Below are positions 8,915 to 18,494 of a stretch of 64,000 nt of DNA, one piece after another; within the stretch, counting starts at the first letter, position 1; each line of letters opens with the position of its first letter. The position numbers and the translations under genes are program-made. A model generated the notes under the pieces. The model was not told the origin of the DNA. It searched no databases and saw only the letters and a program-made list of their open reading frames with translations. Source of the stretch: Marinibaculum pumilum (lineage in GTDB: Bacteria; Pseudomonadota; Alphaproteobacteria; Ferrovibrionales; Ferrovibrionaceae); assembly GCF_042646425.1 (NCBI RefSeq), contig NZ_JBHRTR010000048.1, forward strand, positions 62,001-126,000, written 5' to 3'.

Positions 8915-11104
8915 CTAGCCCTGGTCGAGGAGGTCGCGGATCGCGGTTGCCAGTTCGTCGAAGCGGTAGGGCTTCCGGAGCAGGCGCAGGGGGGGCGCGC
9001 CCGGCAGCCGGATCGGTGCCGCGGTCCGCGCCTGGCCGGAGGTGAAGAGAACGGGCAGTCCGGGACGCAGCTGCCGGGCTGCCTTCGCCATCTGGCGGCC
9101 GTCCAGCCCGCCCGGTATCACAAGGTCGGTGAACAGCAGCGCAATCCCGTCATCCGCCTGCAGGACGGCCAGCGCCTCTGAGCCTGTGGCCACTGCGGTG
9201 ACGGCATAGCCGAGTTCCTGCAGCCGGCCGGCGGCATAGTCGCGCACCATGCCGTCATCCTCCACCAGCAGGATGGTTCCCGAGCCTGCGGGGATCGGCT
9301 CCGGCCGGTGCGGCAGGGCGGGCGCGTCCGCCGTCTCTGCGGAGCGGGGCAGGCAGAGGGTCACCGTGGTGCCCGCGCCCGGCGCGGAGTCGATGCTGGC
9401 ATGACCGCCGGACTGCTTGGCGAAGCCGAACACCATGCTCAGGCCCAGGCCGCTGCCCTGACCGACCGGCTTGGTGGTGAAGAAGGGATCGAAGGCGCGC
9501 GCCAGCGTCTCCGCGTTCATGCCGGTGCCGGAATCGGCGACGGCGATCGTCACATAGTCGCCCAGGCGCTGGTCGGGCAGCCCGCCATTGCCGTCCGGGC
9601 CGCGTTCCAGGTGCAGGTTCCGGCAGGTGATCTGCAGCTTTCCGCCGTCGGGCATGGCGTCGCGGGCGTTGATGCACAGGTTCAGGATCGCGCTTTCCAG
9701 CTGCGCCGGGTCGACCAGCACGGGCCAGAGATCCGCCGCCATCACCATCTCCACTTCGACGCCGGCGCCCAGGGTCCGCTGCAGCAGGCCCTCCATCTCG
9801 CGCAGCAGCGCCGTAACGTCCGTCGGCCGCGGCAGCAGCGCCTGGCGGCGGGCGATGGCCAGCAGCCGGGCGGTCAGGTCGGCGCCGCGCTGGGCGGCAT
9901 GCAGGATCATCTCCGTCAGGCGCCGTGTGCGGTCGTCGCCAGTGCGCCGGGCCAGCAGGGCCTCGGCATTGCCGATCACCACCGTCAGCAGGTTGTTGAA
10001 GTCATGCGCGATCCCGCCGGTGAGCTGGCCGATCGTCTCCATCTTCTGCGCCTGCTGCAGCTTCAGTTCGGCGGCATGCATCGCCTGCGCCGATCGCCGC
10101 CGCTCCTCCAGCATCCGCAGGGAGAGAAGGACGACCAGGAAGAGGACGAAGCTGATGGCGAAGCCGGCGCCGGCGACCGCCGGTGCTTCGGAACCGGCGG
10201 CGGCCCGGCGCTCGAATTCGGGGGTCGCAGCGAACAGCACGGTCCAGTGGCGGCCGGCTATGTCAAGGTCGCGGCGCGCGTTGCGCCCGGCCAGGGTACC
10301 CGGCCCGTGGTCCCGGTACAGCAGGTTGCCGGCTGTTGGATCCGGCCCGTCATGCAGCTCGAAGGCAACCAGGGCGCCGCCCTCCTGGATGATGCCCTGC
10401 ATCAGTTCCGAGGCCCGGAACGGCGCATAGACATAGCCGACAAGGGTGCGCCGCCTTTCCTCCAGGGTGCCGGGGTCGCGGCCGCCGGAATAGACCGGCA
10501 GGTACATCAGGAAGCCGGGCTGGCTGTCGTTGTCGATCTCCTGGACAAGCTGGACGATGCCGGAGAGCGCGGCATCGCCGCTGTCGCGTGCATGCTCCAT
10601 CGCGGCCCGGCGAACCGGTTCGGAGAACATGTCGAAGCCGAGGGCGGTGCGGTTCCGCTCGTCCATGGGTTCCAGATAGACGATCGCCGCATAGGTGTCC
10701 CGCCGGCCTTCGGGATGCAGCCTGTAGCCGGCGACGCCGGTGGCACGCATCTGCGCCTCATGGGCGGGAAGATCGGCTGCCGCCAGCACCTGGGCATAGC
10801 CGAGCCCCTGGACGCCGGGAAAGTCGTTCTGCACCTGCAGGATGTCCAGATAGGTCCGGAATTCGTCGCGCGAGACATGATCGGAGGCGAAGAACAGCCC
10901 GGCCGCGCCGCGCAGCATCAGCTCGTAGGCGCGAAGCCTGCCGACGATCGCCGCCGCCTTCGTGTCGACCGCCAGGCGGAATTCCAGCCCGGCGCGATCC
11001 TCGACTGCGCCGTCGGCGATCCGCCAGGCCAGCCATGTGGCCAGCAAGCCCAGGAGGAGGATCGCAACGGGCAGCAGCTTCAGATATTGCCCCTCCGCTT
11101 TCAC
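8915..11104 (-). CDS. CHASE-domain hybrid sensor histidine kinase
   Basis: A 729-residue membrane sensor. A short N-terminal tail, one transmembrane helix (about 9-29), a periplasmic CHASE domain (about 50-290, with FPGVQGLGYAQ and ALGFDMFSEPVRRAAMEHARDSG), a second helix (about 310-333), a dimerisation/phosphoacceptor region with His367 in GGIAHDFNNLL, an ATPase domain (NLCINARDAMP, DSGTGM, GSGLGLSMVFGF), and a C-terminal receiver with Asp660 in FTDLVIPGG. CHASE domains detect small molecules such as cytokinin-like ligands in other systems; the ligand here is unknown. The GTG start has AAGGAGG seven bases upstream. No separate response regulator lies next to it, so output is probably via the fused receiver to an unlinked partner. 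Confidence 0.9.
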   Translation of the reverse strand: MKAEGQYLKLLPVAILLLGLLATWLAWRIADGAVEDRAGLEFRLAVDTKAAAIVGRLRAYELMLRGAAGLFFASDHVSRDEFRTYLDILQVQNDFPGVQGLGYAQVLAAADLPAHEAQMRATGVAGYRLHPEGRRDTYAAIVYLEPMDERNRTALGFDMFSEPVRRAAMEHARDSGDAALSGIVQLVQEIDNDSQPGFLMYLPVYSGGRDPGTLEERRRTLVGYVYAPFRASELMQGIIQEGGALVAFELHDGPDPTAGNLLYRDHGPGTLAGRNARRDLDIAGRHWTVLFAATPEFERRAAAGSEAPAVAGAGFAISFVLFLVVLLSLRMLEERRRSAQAMHAAELKLQQAQKMETIGQLTGGIAHDFNNLLTVVIGNAEALLARRTGDDRTRRLTEMILHAAQRGADLTARLLAIARRQALLPRPTDVTALLREMEGLLQRTLGAGVEVEMVMAADLWPVLVDPAQLESAILNLCINARDAMPDGGKLQITCRNLHLERGPDGNGGLPDQRLGDYVTIAVADSGTGMNAETLARAFDPFFTTKPVGQGSGLGLSMVFGFAKQSGGHASIDSAPGAGTTVTLCLPRSAETADAPALPHRPEPIPAGSGTILLVEDDGMVRDYAAGRLQELGYAVTAVATGSEALAVLQADDGIALLFTDLVIPGGLDGRQMAKAARQLRPGLPVLFTSGQARTAAPIRLPGAPPLRLLRKPYRFDELATAIRDLLDQG

Positions 11105-11269
11105 ACCTCCCCCTCCTTCCGGCGCTTCTCCGGCTGCTTCGCCAGCGGCGTCGCCGAACCCTGTCTTTTTGAATGCCGCCTGACCGGCAGGACGATACTC
11201 GGCAAGGTTGAGCCGGGCGGATTGCCAACCGGTTAACCGTCCGGCCGGGGCCGGCGGCGCCGTCTCCGG

Positions 11270-13177
11270 TCAGCGGCCGGAGGGATCGGGATCGCGGCGG
11301 ACCCAGACCTCCGTCGCCTGCCGGCGGCCGCGGATGGACACTTCGGTCAGGCGGGTGAAATGCGGTGGCGTCACGCCGTCGGCCAGGGCGGCGGCGTCGA
11401 TCGCCTGGCGGGTGGCGACGAAGGCTTCGCCGTGCTGCTTCGCCACTTCCTGCAGCCGCGCGGCGACATTGACGGTATCGCCGGTGACGGTGAAATGACC
11501 GTGCCGGCGGCCCCCCAGCACCGCCATGCCGACGGGGCCGTAGTGGACGCTGACCCGCAGCGGCGAAGGACGGCCGTCGTCCGTGACCGGATAGGACGGC
11601 GCATGATCGTCCAGCAGCGCCGCGCCGCAGACCAGGGCCGCAGCCGCATCGGCGGGGGCGGGGGCAGGCAGGCCGAAGACCGCCAGCACGCCATCGCCCA
11701 GGAACTCCACGATCGCCCCGCCATGGGCGGCGACCGCGGCTTCCGCATGGGCATGGAGCCGGCCGAGGAAGATGGAGACCTGCCCCGGCGTCATGGTCTC
11801 CGCAAGCGCGGTATAGCCCGCCACGTCCAGGAACAGCACGGCGGCGTCCTGCGTGCGATCATCCATTTCGCCCGCCGGCCGGCTGGCCAGCTGGCGGGCC
11901 ATCACCGGCGACAGGTAGTGCGACAGGTTGGCATGCTCGCGGCTCAGCCGGTGTGTCGTCTGAAGGTCGCTGAGATGGCGCGTGAACCCGGAGATCGCGG
12001 TTGCGAACAGGGTGGCGGCCAGGACGGCGCTGCCGTCCAGCCAGAGCAGGCCCGGCGCGAAGGCCAGCTGCATCAGGACGGCGCCGCCGAACCAGACCAG
12101 GAGGGTGGCCGCCAGCGCCGCCCAGGGGCGGCGCAGCCAGGCCGCCCGCCAGGCCAGAAGCGCCAGCAGCAGGCCCAGCAGGATCGACCAGGCGGAAGCG
12201 GCGGTGTCCCGCTGCACCAGGTTGTCGTCGATCAGGTTCCCGGCCAGGGTGGCCAGGATCTCGACACCCGGCACATCGGGCGCGAAGGGGGTCGCATAGA
12301 GGTCGCGCAGGCTTTCTGCCGTGGCGCCGACGAAGACCAGTCGGCCGGCAAAGGCCGATGGCGCCACCGCGCCGGCGAGCAGGTCGCCCAGGCTGACGGT
12401 ACGGATGCTGCCCGGCGGGCCGTAATGGTTGAGGGTGACCTGGCCGTCGGCATCGGTGTCGATGCGGCGGTCGCCCAGCCGGACCGCGCTGCCGGGCAGC
12501 AGGGCCAGGGCGCTTTCGCTTTCCGCCAGGCGGACAGCGGCCAGCGACAGCGCCGGCAGGTGGCCCTCATCCGGCGCGATCGGCAAGGCGAGCGGAATCT
12601 GGCGGGCGACCCGGTCGGCGGAACGGGCGATATTGACATGCCCCAGCTCTGCCGCGCCGGCCAGTCCGGCATGGGGCAGGAAGGGATGCAGGTCCGGCCG
12701 CCGCGCGGGTCGGGCGCCGGCCACCACCGGGAAGGCGCTGCGGGCGAGGGATTGCAGCACCTCCGGCAGGGAGGTGGTACGCGCCGCCTCCGCCTCGTCG
12801 GTGGTGGCGACCGCAAGCAGGGCGCGGTCGGAGGCCGCCAGTACCCGCGCCAGCCGGGCATCGGCGGCCGTCCGGTCCAGCAGCAGCAGGTTGATCGCCA
12901 CTGCCGCCGGCGCGGCCGCCTCGATCCGTTCGAGCGCCTCCGCCAGCGCCGTGCGCAGCGGCGCCATCGTGCCGATGCGGGACACGGCGGCCTCGTCGAT
13001 GGCCACGATCGTTATCGCCGCCGGCGGCGCGATCGCGCCGCGGACGCGGAAGCGAAGGTCCAGAAGGCTGTTCTCGAATGCGTCGCCGACCGGGTCGAAG
13101 CTCGCCTGCCGCCAGAGGCCGAAGCCCAGCGCGAAAGCCAGGGCCAGGACCAGCGTCGCCAGGCGCGCCCGGCTCAT
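11270..13177 (-). CDS. CHASE2-domain class III nucleotidyl cyclase
   Basis: A 635-residue protein: one N-terminal helix, an extracytoplasmic CHASE2 domain (about 30-330, with VAIDEAAVSRIG and RLVFVGATAESLRDLYATPF), three closely spaced helices (about 345-410), and a C-terminal class III cyclase domain. The two metal-binding aspartates are in VLFLDVAGYTALAE and EFLGDGVLAVFG, and the transition-state Asn/Arg are in GDTVNVAARL. The residue that is normally the base-reading Lys just before F-x-GD is Glu491 (codon at 11705-11707), and Thr stands at the second specificity position. Glu at that site is typical of guanylate cyclases, so cGMP production cannot be excluded. It is 31 bases downstream of a FecR-like gene, a frequent partner of CHASE2 cyclases. 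Confidence 0.88.
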   Translation of the reverse strand: MSRARLATLVLALAFALGFGLWRQASFDPVGDAFENSLLDLRFRVRGAIAPPAAITIVAIDEAAVSRIGTMAPLRTALAEALERIEAAAPAAVAINLLLLDRTAADARLARVLAASDRALLAVATTDEAEAARTTSLPEVLQSLARSAFPVVAGARPARRPDLHPFLPHAGLAGAAELGHVNIARSADRVARQIPLALPIAPDEGHLPALSLAAVRLAESESALALLPGSAVRLGDRRIDTDADGQVTLNHYGPPGSIRTVSLGDLLAGAVAPSAFAGRLVFVGATAESLRDLYATPFAPDVPGVEILATLAGNLIDDNLVQRDTAASAWSILLGLLLALLAWRAAWLRRPWAALAATLLVWFGGAVLMQLAFAPGLLWLDGSAVLAATLFATAISGFTRHLSDLQTTHRLSREHANLSHYLSPVMARQLASRPAGEMDDRTQDAAVLFLDVAGYTALAETMTPGQVSIFLGRLHAHAEAAVAAHGGAIVEFLGDGVLAVFGLPAPAPADAAAALVCGAALLDDHAPSYPVTDDGRPSPLRVSVHYGPVGMAVLGGRRHGHFTVTGDTVNVAARLQEVAKQHGEAFVATRQAIDAAALADGVTPPHFTRLTEVSIRGRRQATEVWVRRDPDPSGR

Positions 13178-13208
13178 GGCGCCCGCCGGCCGGCAGGACC
13201 CGGACCGG

Positions 13209-13850
13209 TCACCGCCAGGCGAATCCCAGCCGCGCGACCGCCTCGTCGATGCGCTTCGGTCCCCAGGCCTTCACCTCGCCCGGACCGCCCTCCGGGGTGA
13301 TGGTCAGGCCCTCACCGGGCGACAGGCGGAACGCCTTGCCGTCGGCGGTGACGGCCACCTCTCCCTCGCGCACGAAGAAGGCGGAATCTGCGCCCGCCGC
13401 ATGTTCGGCGAACCATGTGGTGGAGCGGATCGAGGCGATGGCCAGCGGCGTACGGACCCGGAACGAGGTCCAGCTGCGCTCCGGCGCGACGATGCCGATG
13501 ATCCCGTCCACCAGGTCCAGGAGGACATTGCCGTCCGACCTCGGCGCGGCGGTCAGCGCGGCCAGATCGACGGTGGTGGCATAGCCGACGGTGACGACGA
13601 TGCCGTCCGAGCAGGCGATCTCGATCCGGGTGTCCTGACCGGTGGAAACCTTGACGGCACCGGCCGGCAGTTCGTTCACGGTCAGCGCAACCCAGTCCGG
13701 ACCCTTCGAATACCGGACGGTCGCGCCTTCGACGCGGTCGACCGTGCAGCTGCGCCCCTCGCCGGCCTGCGACGGGCCGGCGGGACAGGCAAGAAGGGCC
13801 GCGGCAATGGCGGTCGCGGTGGCGATGGCGCGGAGGCTGGTCTTGCACAT
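13209..13850 (-). CDS. FecR domain-containing secreted protein
   Basis: About 213 residues starting MCKTSLRAIATATAIAAALL with a clear signal peptide cleaved near PSQA-GEG. The mature part matches the FecR fold seen in proteins paired with CHASE2 cyclases: VSTGQDTRIEIACSDG, then a VRTPLAIASIRSTTWFAEH strand pair equivalent to the V-TP-AV-GVRGT-F motif, and an ADSAFFVREGEVAVTADGKAFRLSPGEGLTI ending. The ATG at 13850 is preferred over the upstream in-frame codon because it begins the signal peptide. It is first in a two-gene unit with the cyclase, so it is a candidate periplasmic regulator or ligand partner of the CHASE2 domain. Confidence 0.82.
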   Translation of the reverse strand: MCKTSLRAIATATAIAAALLACPAGPSQAGEGRSCTVDRVEGATVRYSKGPDWVALTVNELPAGAVKVSTGQDTRIEIACSDGIVVTVGYATTVDLAALTAAPRSDGNVLLDLVDGIIGIVAPERSWTSFRVRTPLAIASIRSTTWFAEHAAGADSAFFVREGEVAVTADGKAFRLSPGEGLTITPEGGPGEVKAWGPKRIDEAVARLGFAWR

Positions 13851-14089
13851 GGCGGTGGCCCCGGGTCTCTCAGTCTGGTTGCAGCTTGCCCGTCGGTTCG
13901 GGCGGGACACTAGCAGCCCGGCCGATCCGGTGCATTGGCACAGTTTGGCCGATGCAGCGGATAAGACATTCCTTGATCACCCGCGGGCAGAATCGCGCCG
14001 TTCCTCAGGGGAATGGCGCGGACGGGAACCGCGCTCGCTGACTTTCCATGCGTCGCCGCGACAAGGCGGCACAATTGCGGTGACTGGCC

Positions 14090-15951
14090 ATGTCGATCCT
14101 TGCTGCCATCCGGAATCTTTCCGTCGCGACCCGCCTGTACGCCATCGTCGGCGTCTGCCTGGCGGGCCTTTTTTTGGTCGTCGGGTTCGGGGTCGGCGAT
14201 CTCTACGACACCGTCTTCGACGGGCGCAGGGCGCAGGCGCGCACCGCGGTGCTTGGCGCTGAGAGCCTCGTCGCGGCCTATGCGGAACGCGCGGCCAGGG
14301 GCGAGATGAGCAGGGAGGAGGCGCAGGAGGGGGCAAAGGCCGTGGTGCGCGCGCTTCGCTTCGGCAGCGAATATGTCTGGATCAACGACGCCCGCCGGGT
14401 GATCGTCATGCACCCGATCAAGCCGGAACTGGACGGTCGGGACATGACCGACTTCAAGGATCCCGCCGGCACCTTCATGTTCCGGGAGTGCGTGACGAAA
14501 GCCGGAGCCGGGCCAGAGGGCGGGTTCGTGAACTAAATGTGGCCGAAGCCGGGCGAGGAGGAGCCGGTCGGCAAGGTCTCCTTCGTCAAGACCTTTCCGG
14601 CGTGGGGCTGGATCATCGGCTCGGGCGTCTACACCAACGATGTGTCGGCCATGGCCTGGTCGAAGTCCATCTCCACGATCGTCAAGGCGCTGGTGGTTGT
14701 CGTGATCGCCGTCGGCCTGGCGATGCTCGTCGCGCGCGACGGGCTGGCGGAGCGGGCGCAACTGGCCCGCGAGCAGGCCGGCGAGCAGGAAGCGAAACTG
14801 CGCAAACAGGCCGAGCTTGAGCAGTTGGCGCGGGACTTCAACACGGCGGTCAGCGGCCAGCTCCGCTCCGTCGCCGCTGCCTCGACGGAGCTGGAGGCGA
14901 CGGCCTCTTCCCTGCTGCAGCAAGCCGACCAGACCGGCGACCTGTCGGACCAGGTGGCCGCCTCCGCCGCCCGCGCGCGCGAGAACACCCAGACCGTCGC
15001 CTCCGCAGCGGAGGAAATGCCGGCCTCCACCGGCGAGACCGGCGCCCAGGTCGAGCGCACCACCGGCCCCACCCGGAATGCGGTGGCAGAGGCCGGCAAG
15101 GCCGAAGGGCTGGTGGCGGACCTCGCCTCCGTCGTGGTCGACGTGAACACCGTGGTCGGCTTCATCCAGGACATCGCCGAGCAGACCAACCTGCTGGCGC
15201 TGAACGCCACCATCGAGGCGGCGCGCGCCGGCGAAGCCGGCAAGGGCTTCGCCGTGGTCGCTTCCGAGGTGAAGAGCCTCGCCAACCAGACCGCCCGTGC
15301 CACCGAGGACATCCAGGCGAAGGTGGAGGCAGTGCGCAATGCCTCCGACCAGGCCGCCCGGGCGCTGTCGGCGATCGCGAAATCGGTTGCGAAGGTGGAC
15401 GAGAGCTCCGGCGCCATCGCCTCCGCCGTCACGGAGCAGGGGGCGGCCACCAACGAGATCACACGCAACGTCCCGAGGCGGCCCAGATGACCGCGGAGGT
15501 GGCGGAGAGCATCGCCCAGGTGCGGGAGAGTGCCAGCACCACGAAATCCTCGTCCGGCCAGCTTCTCTCCTCCGCAGGCGAACGGTCGCAGAAGGCGGAG
15601 GAACTGCGGACCGAGGTCGCGGACTTCCTGATGGCGATGGCCCGTGCCGGCGATCGCCGCCTGCACCCCCGCTTCGATGTCGACCTGCCGGCCTCGATCC
15701 ATTTGCCGGGCAGCTTCGGCGGCGCCGACATCCATGCCGAGGGCCGCACCATAAACCTCTCCCAGGGCGGACTGGCCCTGCGGATGGACGTGAAGACGGA
15801 TATCGGCGCAGAAGCCGAGGTGTCGATCCGCGGCGAACGGTTGCGTGGCCGCGTGATCGAGGCCTCACGCGGCGTACTGCGCCTGCAGTTCCGCCACGAC
15901 CAGGCGACCGCGGACCTGGTGGACCGCCTGATCGCGCGCCTGGCGGCCTGA
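14090..15951 (+). pseudogene. Chemoreceptor (sCache_2-MCP-PilZ), broken by a nonsense codon and a frameshift
   Basis: Three consecutive open segments together encode one methyl-accepting chemotaxis protein. 14090-14533 gives an N-terminal helix and an sCache_2-type sensor (SEYVWINDARRVIVMHPIKPELDG). An in-frame TAA at 14534-14536 stands where the family has Tyr, in FVN-Y-MWPKPG. The same frame resumes at 14537 through the second helix and the intact signalling tip DIAEQTNLLALNATIEAARAGEAGKGFAVVA. Near 15473 one G is missing: restoring it converts NVPRRPR-stop into NVPEAAQMTAEVAES, which continues in the +1 frame to 15951. That last part ends with a PilZ domain with both c-di-GMP motifs (RLHPR and NLSQGG). 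HAMP is absent. It is either a decaying gene or has two assembly errors. Confidence 0.85.
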
Positions 15952-16017
15952 GCGGCCAGCCGCCGCCGGAGGCCGCAGGGAGACGGGCTTGACAGCCTGA
16001 CGCAATGCAGGCGGAGG

Positions 16018-16890
16018 TCAGTCGAGCGTGCCGCCGGCCACCTCCAGCGCATCCGCAATGAATCGGGGCAGGGCGAAGGCCGCCCGGTGGACCGCGGGCG
16101 TGTAGTACCGGGTATGCAAGTTCCCGGCCCGTCGCGCCAGGACCGCCGCCGGAGGCTGCAGCGCCTTGGCATCGCCGTCATGCGCCCAGCCCAGTGCCAT
16201 CTGCCCGCCGAAATAGGTCGGCACCGTCACCAGGTAGCAGCCTGCGGTGGCGAACACCGACGCCAGGTTGCCCATGGCGGACCGGAACTCGGCCATCTGC
16301 AGAAAGGGCACACCGCTCTGGGTGACGACGACCCCGCCCGGCTTCAGACAGCGTTTCAGGCCGCGATAGAAATCGGCCGTGAACAGCACCGCGCCCGGCC
16401 CCTGCGGGTCGGTGGAATCCACCAGGATCACGTCGAAGCGCTGCGATGTCCGGGCCACGAAGGCGGCGCCGTCGGCGATCTCGACCTTGAACCGCGGGTC
16501 GTCGAAGATCCCTGCATTGAAATCGCCGAAATGGCTGCGCGCGAAATCGACCACCGAAGCGTCGATCTCCACCTGCAGCAGGCGTTCGACTGCGGGATGC
16601 TTCAACACTTCCTCCGCCAGCCCGCCATCGCCGCCGCCGACGATCATCACGTCCCGGACCGCGCCATGCGCCAGGATCGGCACATGGGCCATCATCTCGT
16701 GATAGGCGAACTCGTCGGCGGAGGTGACCTGTATCGCCCCGTCGAGGACCAGCACCTTGCCGAACACCCGGTTCTCGAACAGGGCGAGATGGTGGTGGCC
16801 GGTGCCGTCCTCGTACAGGATGCGGTCGGCTTTCAGCGACAGTCGGATATCGGGATGCAGAGTCTCGTCGATCCAGCGGCCGCCGCTCAT
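16018..16890 (-). CDS. speE: Polyamine aminopropyltransferase (spermidine synthase)
   Basis: About 290 residues with the spermidine synthase core: W-DETLHPD at the N terminus, the decarboxylated-AdoMet site MIVGGGDGGLAEEVLKHP, LQVEIDASVVD, and the DVILVDSTDPQGPG loop with the catalytic Asp, then FYRGLKRCLKPGGVVVTQ. It transfers an aminopropyl group from decarboxylated AdoMet to putrescine in the cytoplasm. The start ATG at 16888-16890 overlaps the speD stop (ATGA), so the two steps of the pathway are translationally coupled. The frame is open upstream but those codons belong to speD. Confidence 0.93.
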   Translation of the reverse strand: MSGGRWIDETLHPDIRLSLKADRILYEDGTGHHHLALFENRVFGKVLVLDGAIQVTSADEFAYHEMMAHVPILAHGAVRDVMIVGGGDGGLAEEVLKHPAVERLLQVEIDASVVDFARSHFGDFNAGIFDDPRFKVEIADGAAFVARTSQRFDVILVDSTDPQGPGAVLFTADFYRGLKRCLKPGGVVVTQSGVPFLQMAEFRSAMGNLASVFATAGCYLVTVPTYFGGQMALGWAHDGDAKALQPPAAVLARRAGNLHTRYYTPAVHRAAFALPRFIADALEVAGGTLD

Positions 16891-17381
16891 GCCCCTCTCC
16901 CGCGCAGGAGTTCCTGCACGGCGATCCGTTCCGGCCGGAAGGCGCGGCGCAGCACCTCGACGCAGCGCTCCGGCTGCGCGTCGCCGCACATGAACACGTC
17001 GAGCGCGGCATAGCTGCGCTCCGGCCAGGAATGGATGGAGATATGGCTTTCCGCCAGCACCGCCACGCCGCTGACCCCGCCATTCGGCTCGAACGGGTGC
17101 AGGTGGATGTGCAGCAGGGTCGCCCCGGCCACCTCGACGCAGCTGCGCAGGGTATCCGAGATATAGTCGATATCGTCGAGGCGTTCGGCGCCGAACAGGT
17201 CGATGATCAGATGCGCGCCCGCGCAGGTGATCCCGTCCTTCTCGATGAAGTGATCGGCCGGCTCTTGGGATGGAGTCCCTCGGGACCCCGCAGAGGCATC
17301 GGCAGTCGTTTGGTCTTCCGCTTGGGCGGCATTCAGCGATACTGAGCCCATCCCCAATTGGAAGAGGGCGTCGTGAGACAT
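16887..17381 (-). CDS. speD: S-adenosylmethionine decarboxylase proenzyme
   Basis: 164 residues of the small prokaryotic AdoMet decarboxylase. The self-cleavage site is in LAESHISIHSWPE, where Ser becomes the pyruvoyl group; the processing His and the FMCG Cys are also present. It supplies decarboxylated AdoMet to SpeE, whose gene overlaps by four bases. The ATG at 17381 has GGGGAGG at the right distance. The start MSHDALFQLGM and a roughly 45-residue polar linker precede the conserved HLIIDLFG strand, so it is longer at the N terminus than the 115-130-residue bacterial norm. Confidence 0.92.
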   Translation of the reverse strand: MSHDALFQLGMGSVSLNAAQAEDQTTADASAGSRGTPSQEPADHFIEKDGITCAGAHLIIDLFGAERLDDIDYISDTLRSCVEVAGATLLHIHLHPFEPNGGVSGVAVLAESHISIHSWPERSYAALDVFMCGDAQPERCVEVLRRAFRPERIAVQELLRGRGA

Positions 17382-17495
17382 CGCGTCCTCCCCAACCAGT
17401 AGATGCAGCCTGTTCAGCACAGGAACCGCCGAACCTACTGTGCGCATGCGAAAAGTCAAAGAAAGAACGTCACCGCCTTTCGTATCGCGTGTCGT

Positions 17496-18494
17496 TCAGG
17501 CGGTCGGCAGCCCGGTCGCGATCCGCGCCGCGCCCAGCAGGCCGGCCCGCGGCTCCAGCGCCACCCGCACGGGTATCCGCGACATCAGCCCGCGAAAGCG
17601 CCCCTTCTCCCGGAAGCCGGACAGGAAGGCACCGTCCTGCAGGGCCGGCAGGATCTGCGGCGGAATGCCGCCACCGATATAGACGCCGCCGACCGCCAGG
17701 CATTTCAGCGCCAGGTTGCCGGCCTCGGCCCCCATCAGGCGGCAGAACAGGGTCACCGCGGCGCGGCAGAGCGGGTCGCCGCCCTGAAGCGCGGCGGCGC
17801 TGATCGCGGCCGCGGGATCGTCACCGCCTGCCGCGGCGACGGGGGCGCCGGGCCCGTCGGCGGCGCCGTCGCGCAGGAAGGCATGGATGTCGACCAGCCC
17901 GGGGCCGGAGACCACGCGCTCCCAGCTGACATGGGTGCCGTGGCGGGCCTGCATGTAGCGGAGCAGCGCGATCTCCTGTTCGCTTTGGGCAGCGAAGTCG
18001 GCATGGCTGCCCTCGCAGGCGATCGGCCGGAAGCGATCCTCGTCCCAGTGCAGGATCGCCTGCCCCAGCCCGGTGCCGACGGACAGGACCGCGGCATTGC
18101 CGGATGCCGCCGCATCGGCGCCTGGATTGAGGGCCATGAATGCCGTCTCCGGCAGGAGCAACATGCCGCGTGCCGCGGCCACCAGGTCGTTGACCACCTG
18201 CACCCGCGCGGTCCCCAGCTGCGCGGCGAGGTCCCGCCTGTCCACCGCCCAGGCGATGTTCGTCCCCTGCGCACGGCCATCATCCACCGGCCCGGGAAAG
18301 GCAATGCACGCGGCATCCACGTCAGCCGCGCCATGCCGCTGCAGGAAGTCGGACAGCAGGTCGCCGAAATCCGGATGGGCGGCGTTCTCCAGCCGCTCGG
18401 CGACGACCTCCTGCGGGCTGCCCGGGGGCCCCTCGAAGATGCCGATCAGGGTCTTGGTGGCGCCGATATCCGCCGCGATGATCCGTTCCGTCAC
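17496..18494 (-). CDS. glk: Glucokinase (Glk family)
   Basis: 332 residues of the bacterial Glk type, not the ROK type. Features are the phosphate-binding AADIGATKTLIGIFEG at the start, CIAFPGPVDDGRAQGTNIAW, VVNDLVAAARG with the catalytic Asp, VLSVGTGLGQAIL, ACEGSHADFAAQSEQE, and VYIGGGIPPQILP near the end. It phosphorylates glucose with ATP. The GTG at 18494 is preferred: GGAG lies just upstream and the first conserved strand starts five codons later; a TTG at 18527 would add 11 polar residues. It lies 114 bases upstream of speD on the same strand, so co-transcription with the polyamine genes is possible but not shown. Confidence 0.92.
   Translation of the reverse strand: MTERIIAADIGATKTLIGIFEGPPGSPQEVVAERLENAAHPDFGDLLSDFLQRHGAADVDAACIAFPGPVDDGRAQGTNIAWAVDRRDLAAQLGTARVQVVNDLVAAARGMLLLPETAFMALNPGADAAASGNAAVLSVGTGLGQAILHWDEDRFRPIACEGSHADFAAQSEQEIALLRYMQARHGTHVSWERVVSGPGLVDIHAFLRDGAADGPGAPVAAAGGDDPAAAISAAALQGGDPLCRAAVTLFCRLMGAEAGNLALKCLAVGGVYIGGGIPPQILPALQDGAFLSGFREKGRFRGLMSRIPVRVALEPRAGLLGAARIATGLPTA

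Noticed and set aside
13944..13960. A sigma-54-like TGGCAC near 13946 upstream of the chemoreceptor
   Set aside because: The -12 element does not fit: the expected TTGC at the fixed distance reads GGCC.
14534..14536. Programmed stop-codon read-through or recoding in the chemoreceptor
   Set aside because: No read-through context or downstream structure is evident, and a second independent lesion (frameshift near 15473) makes gene decay or sequence error more likely.
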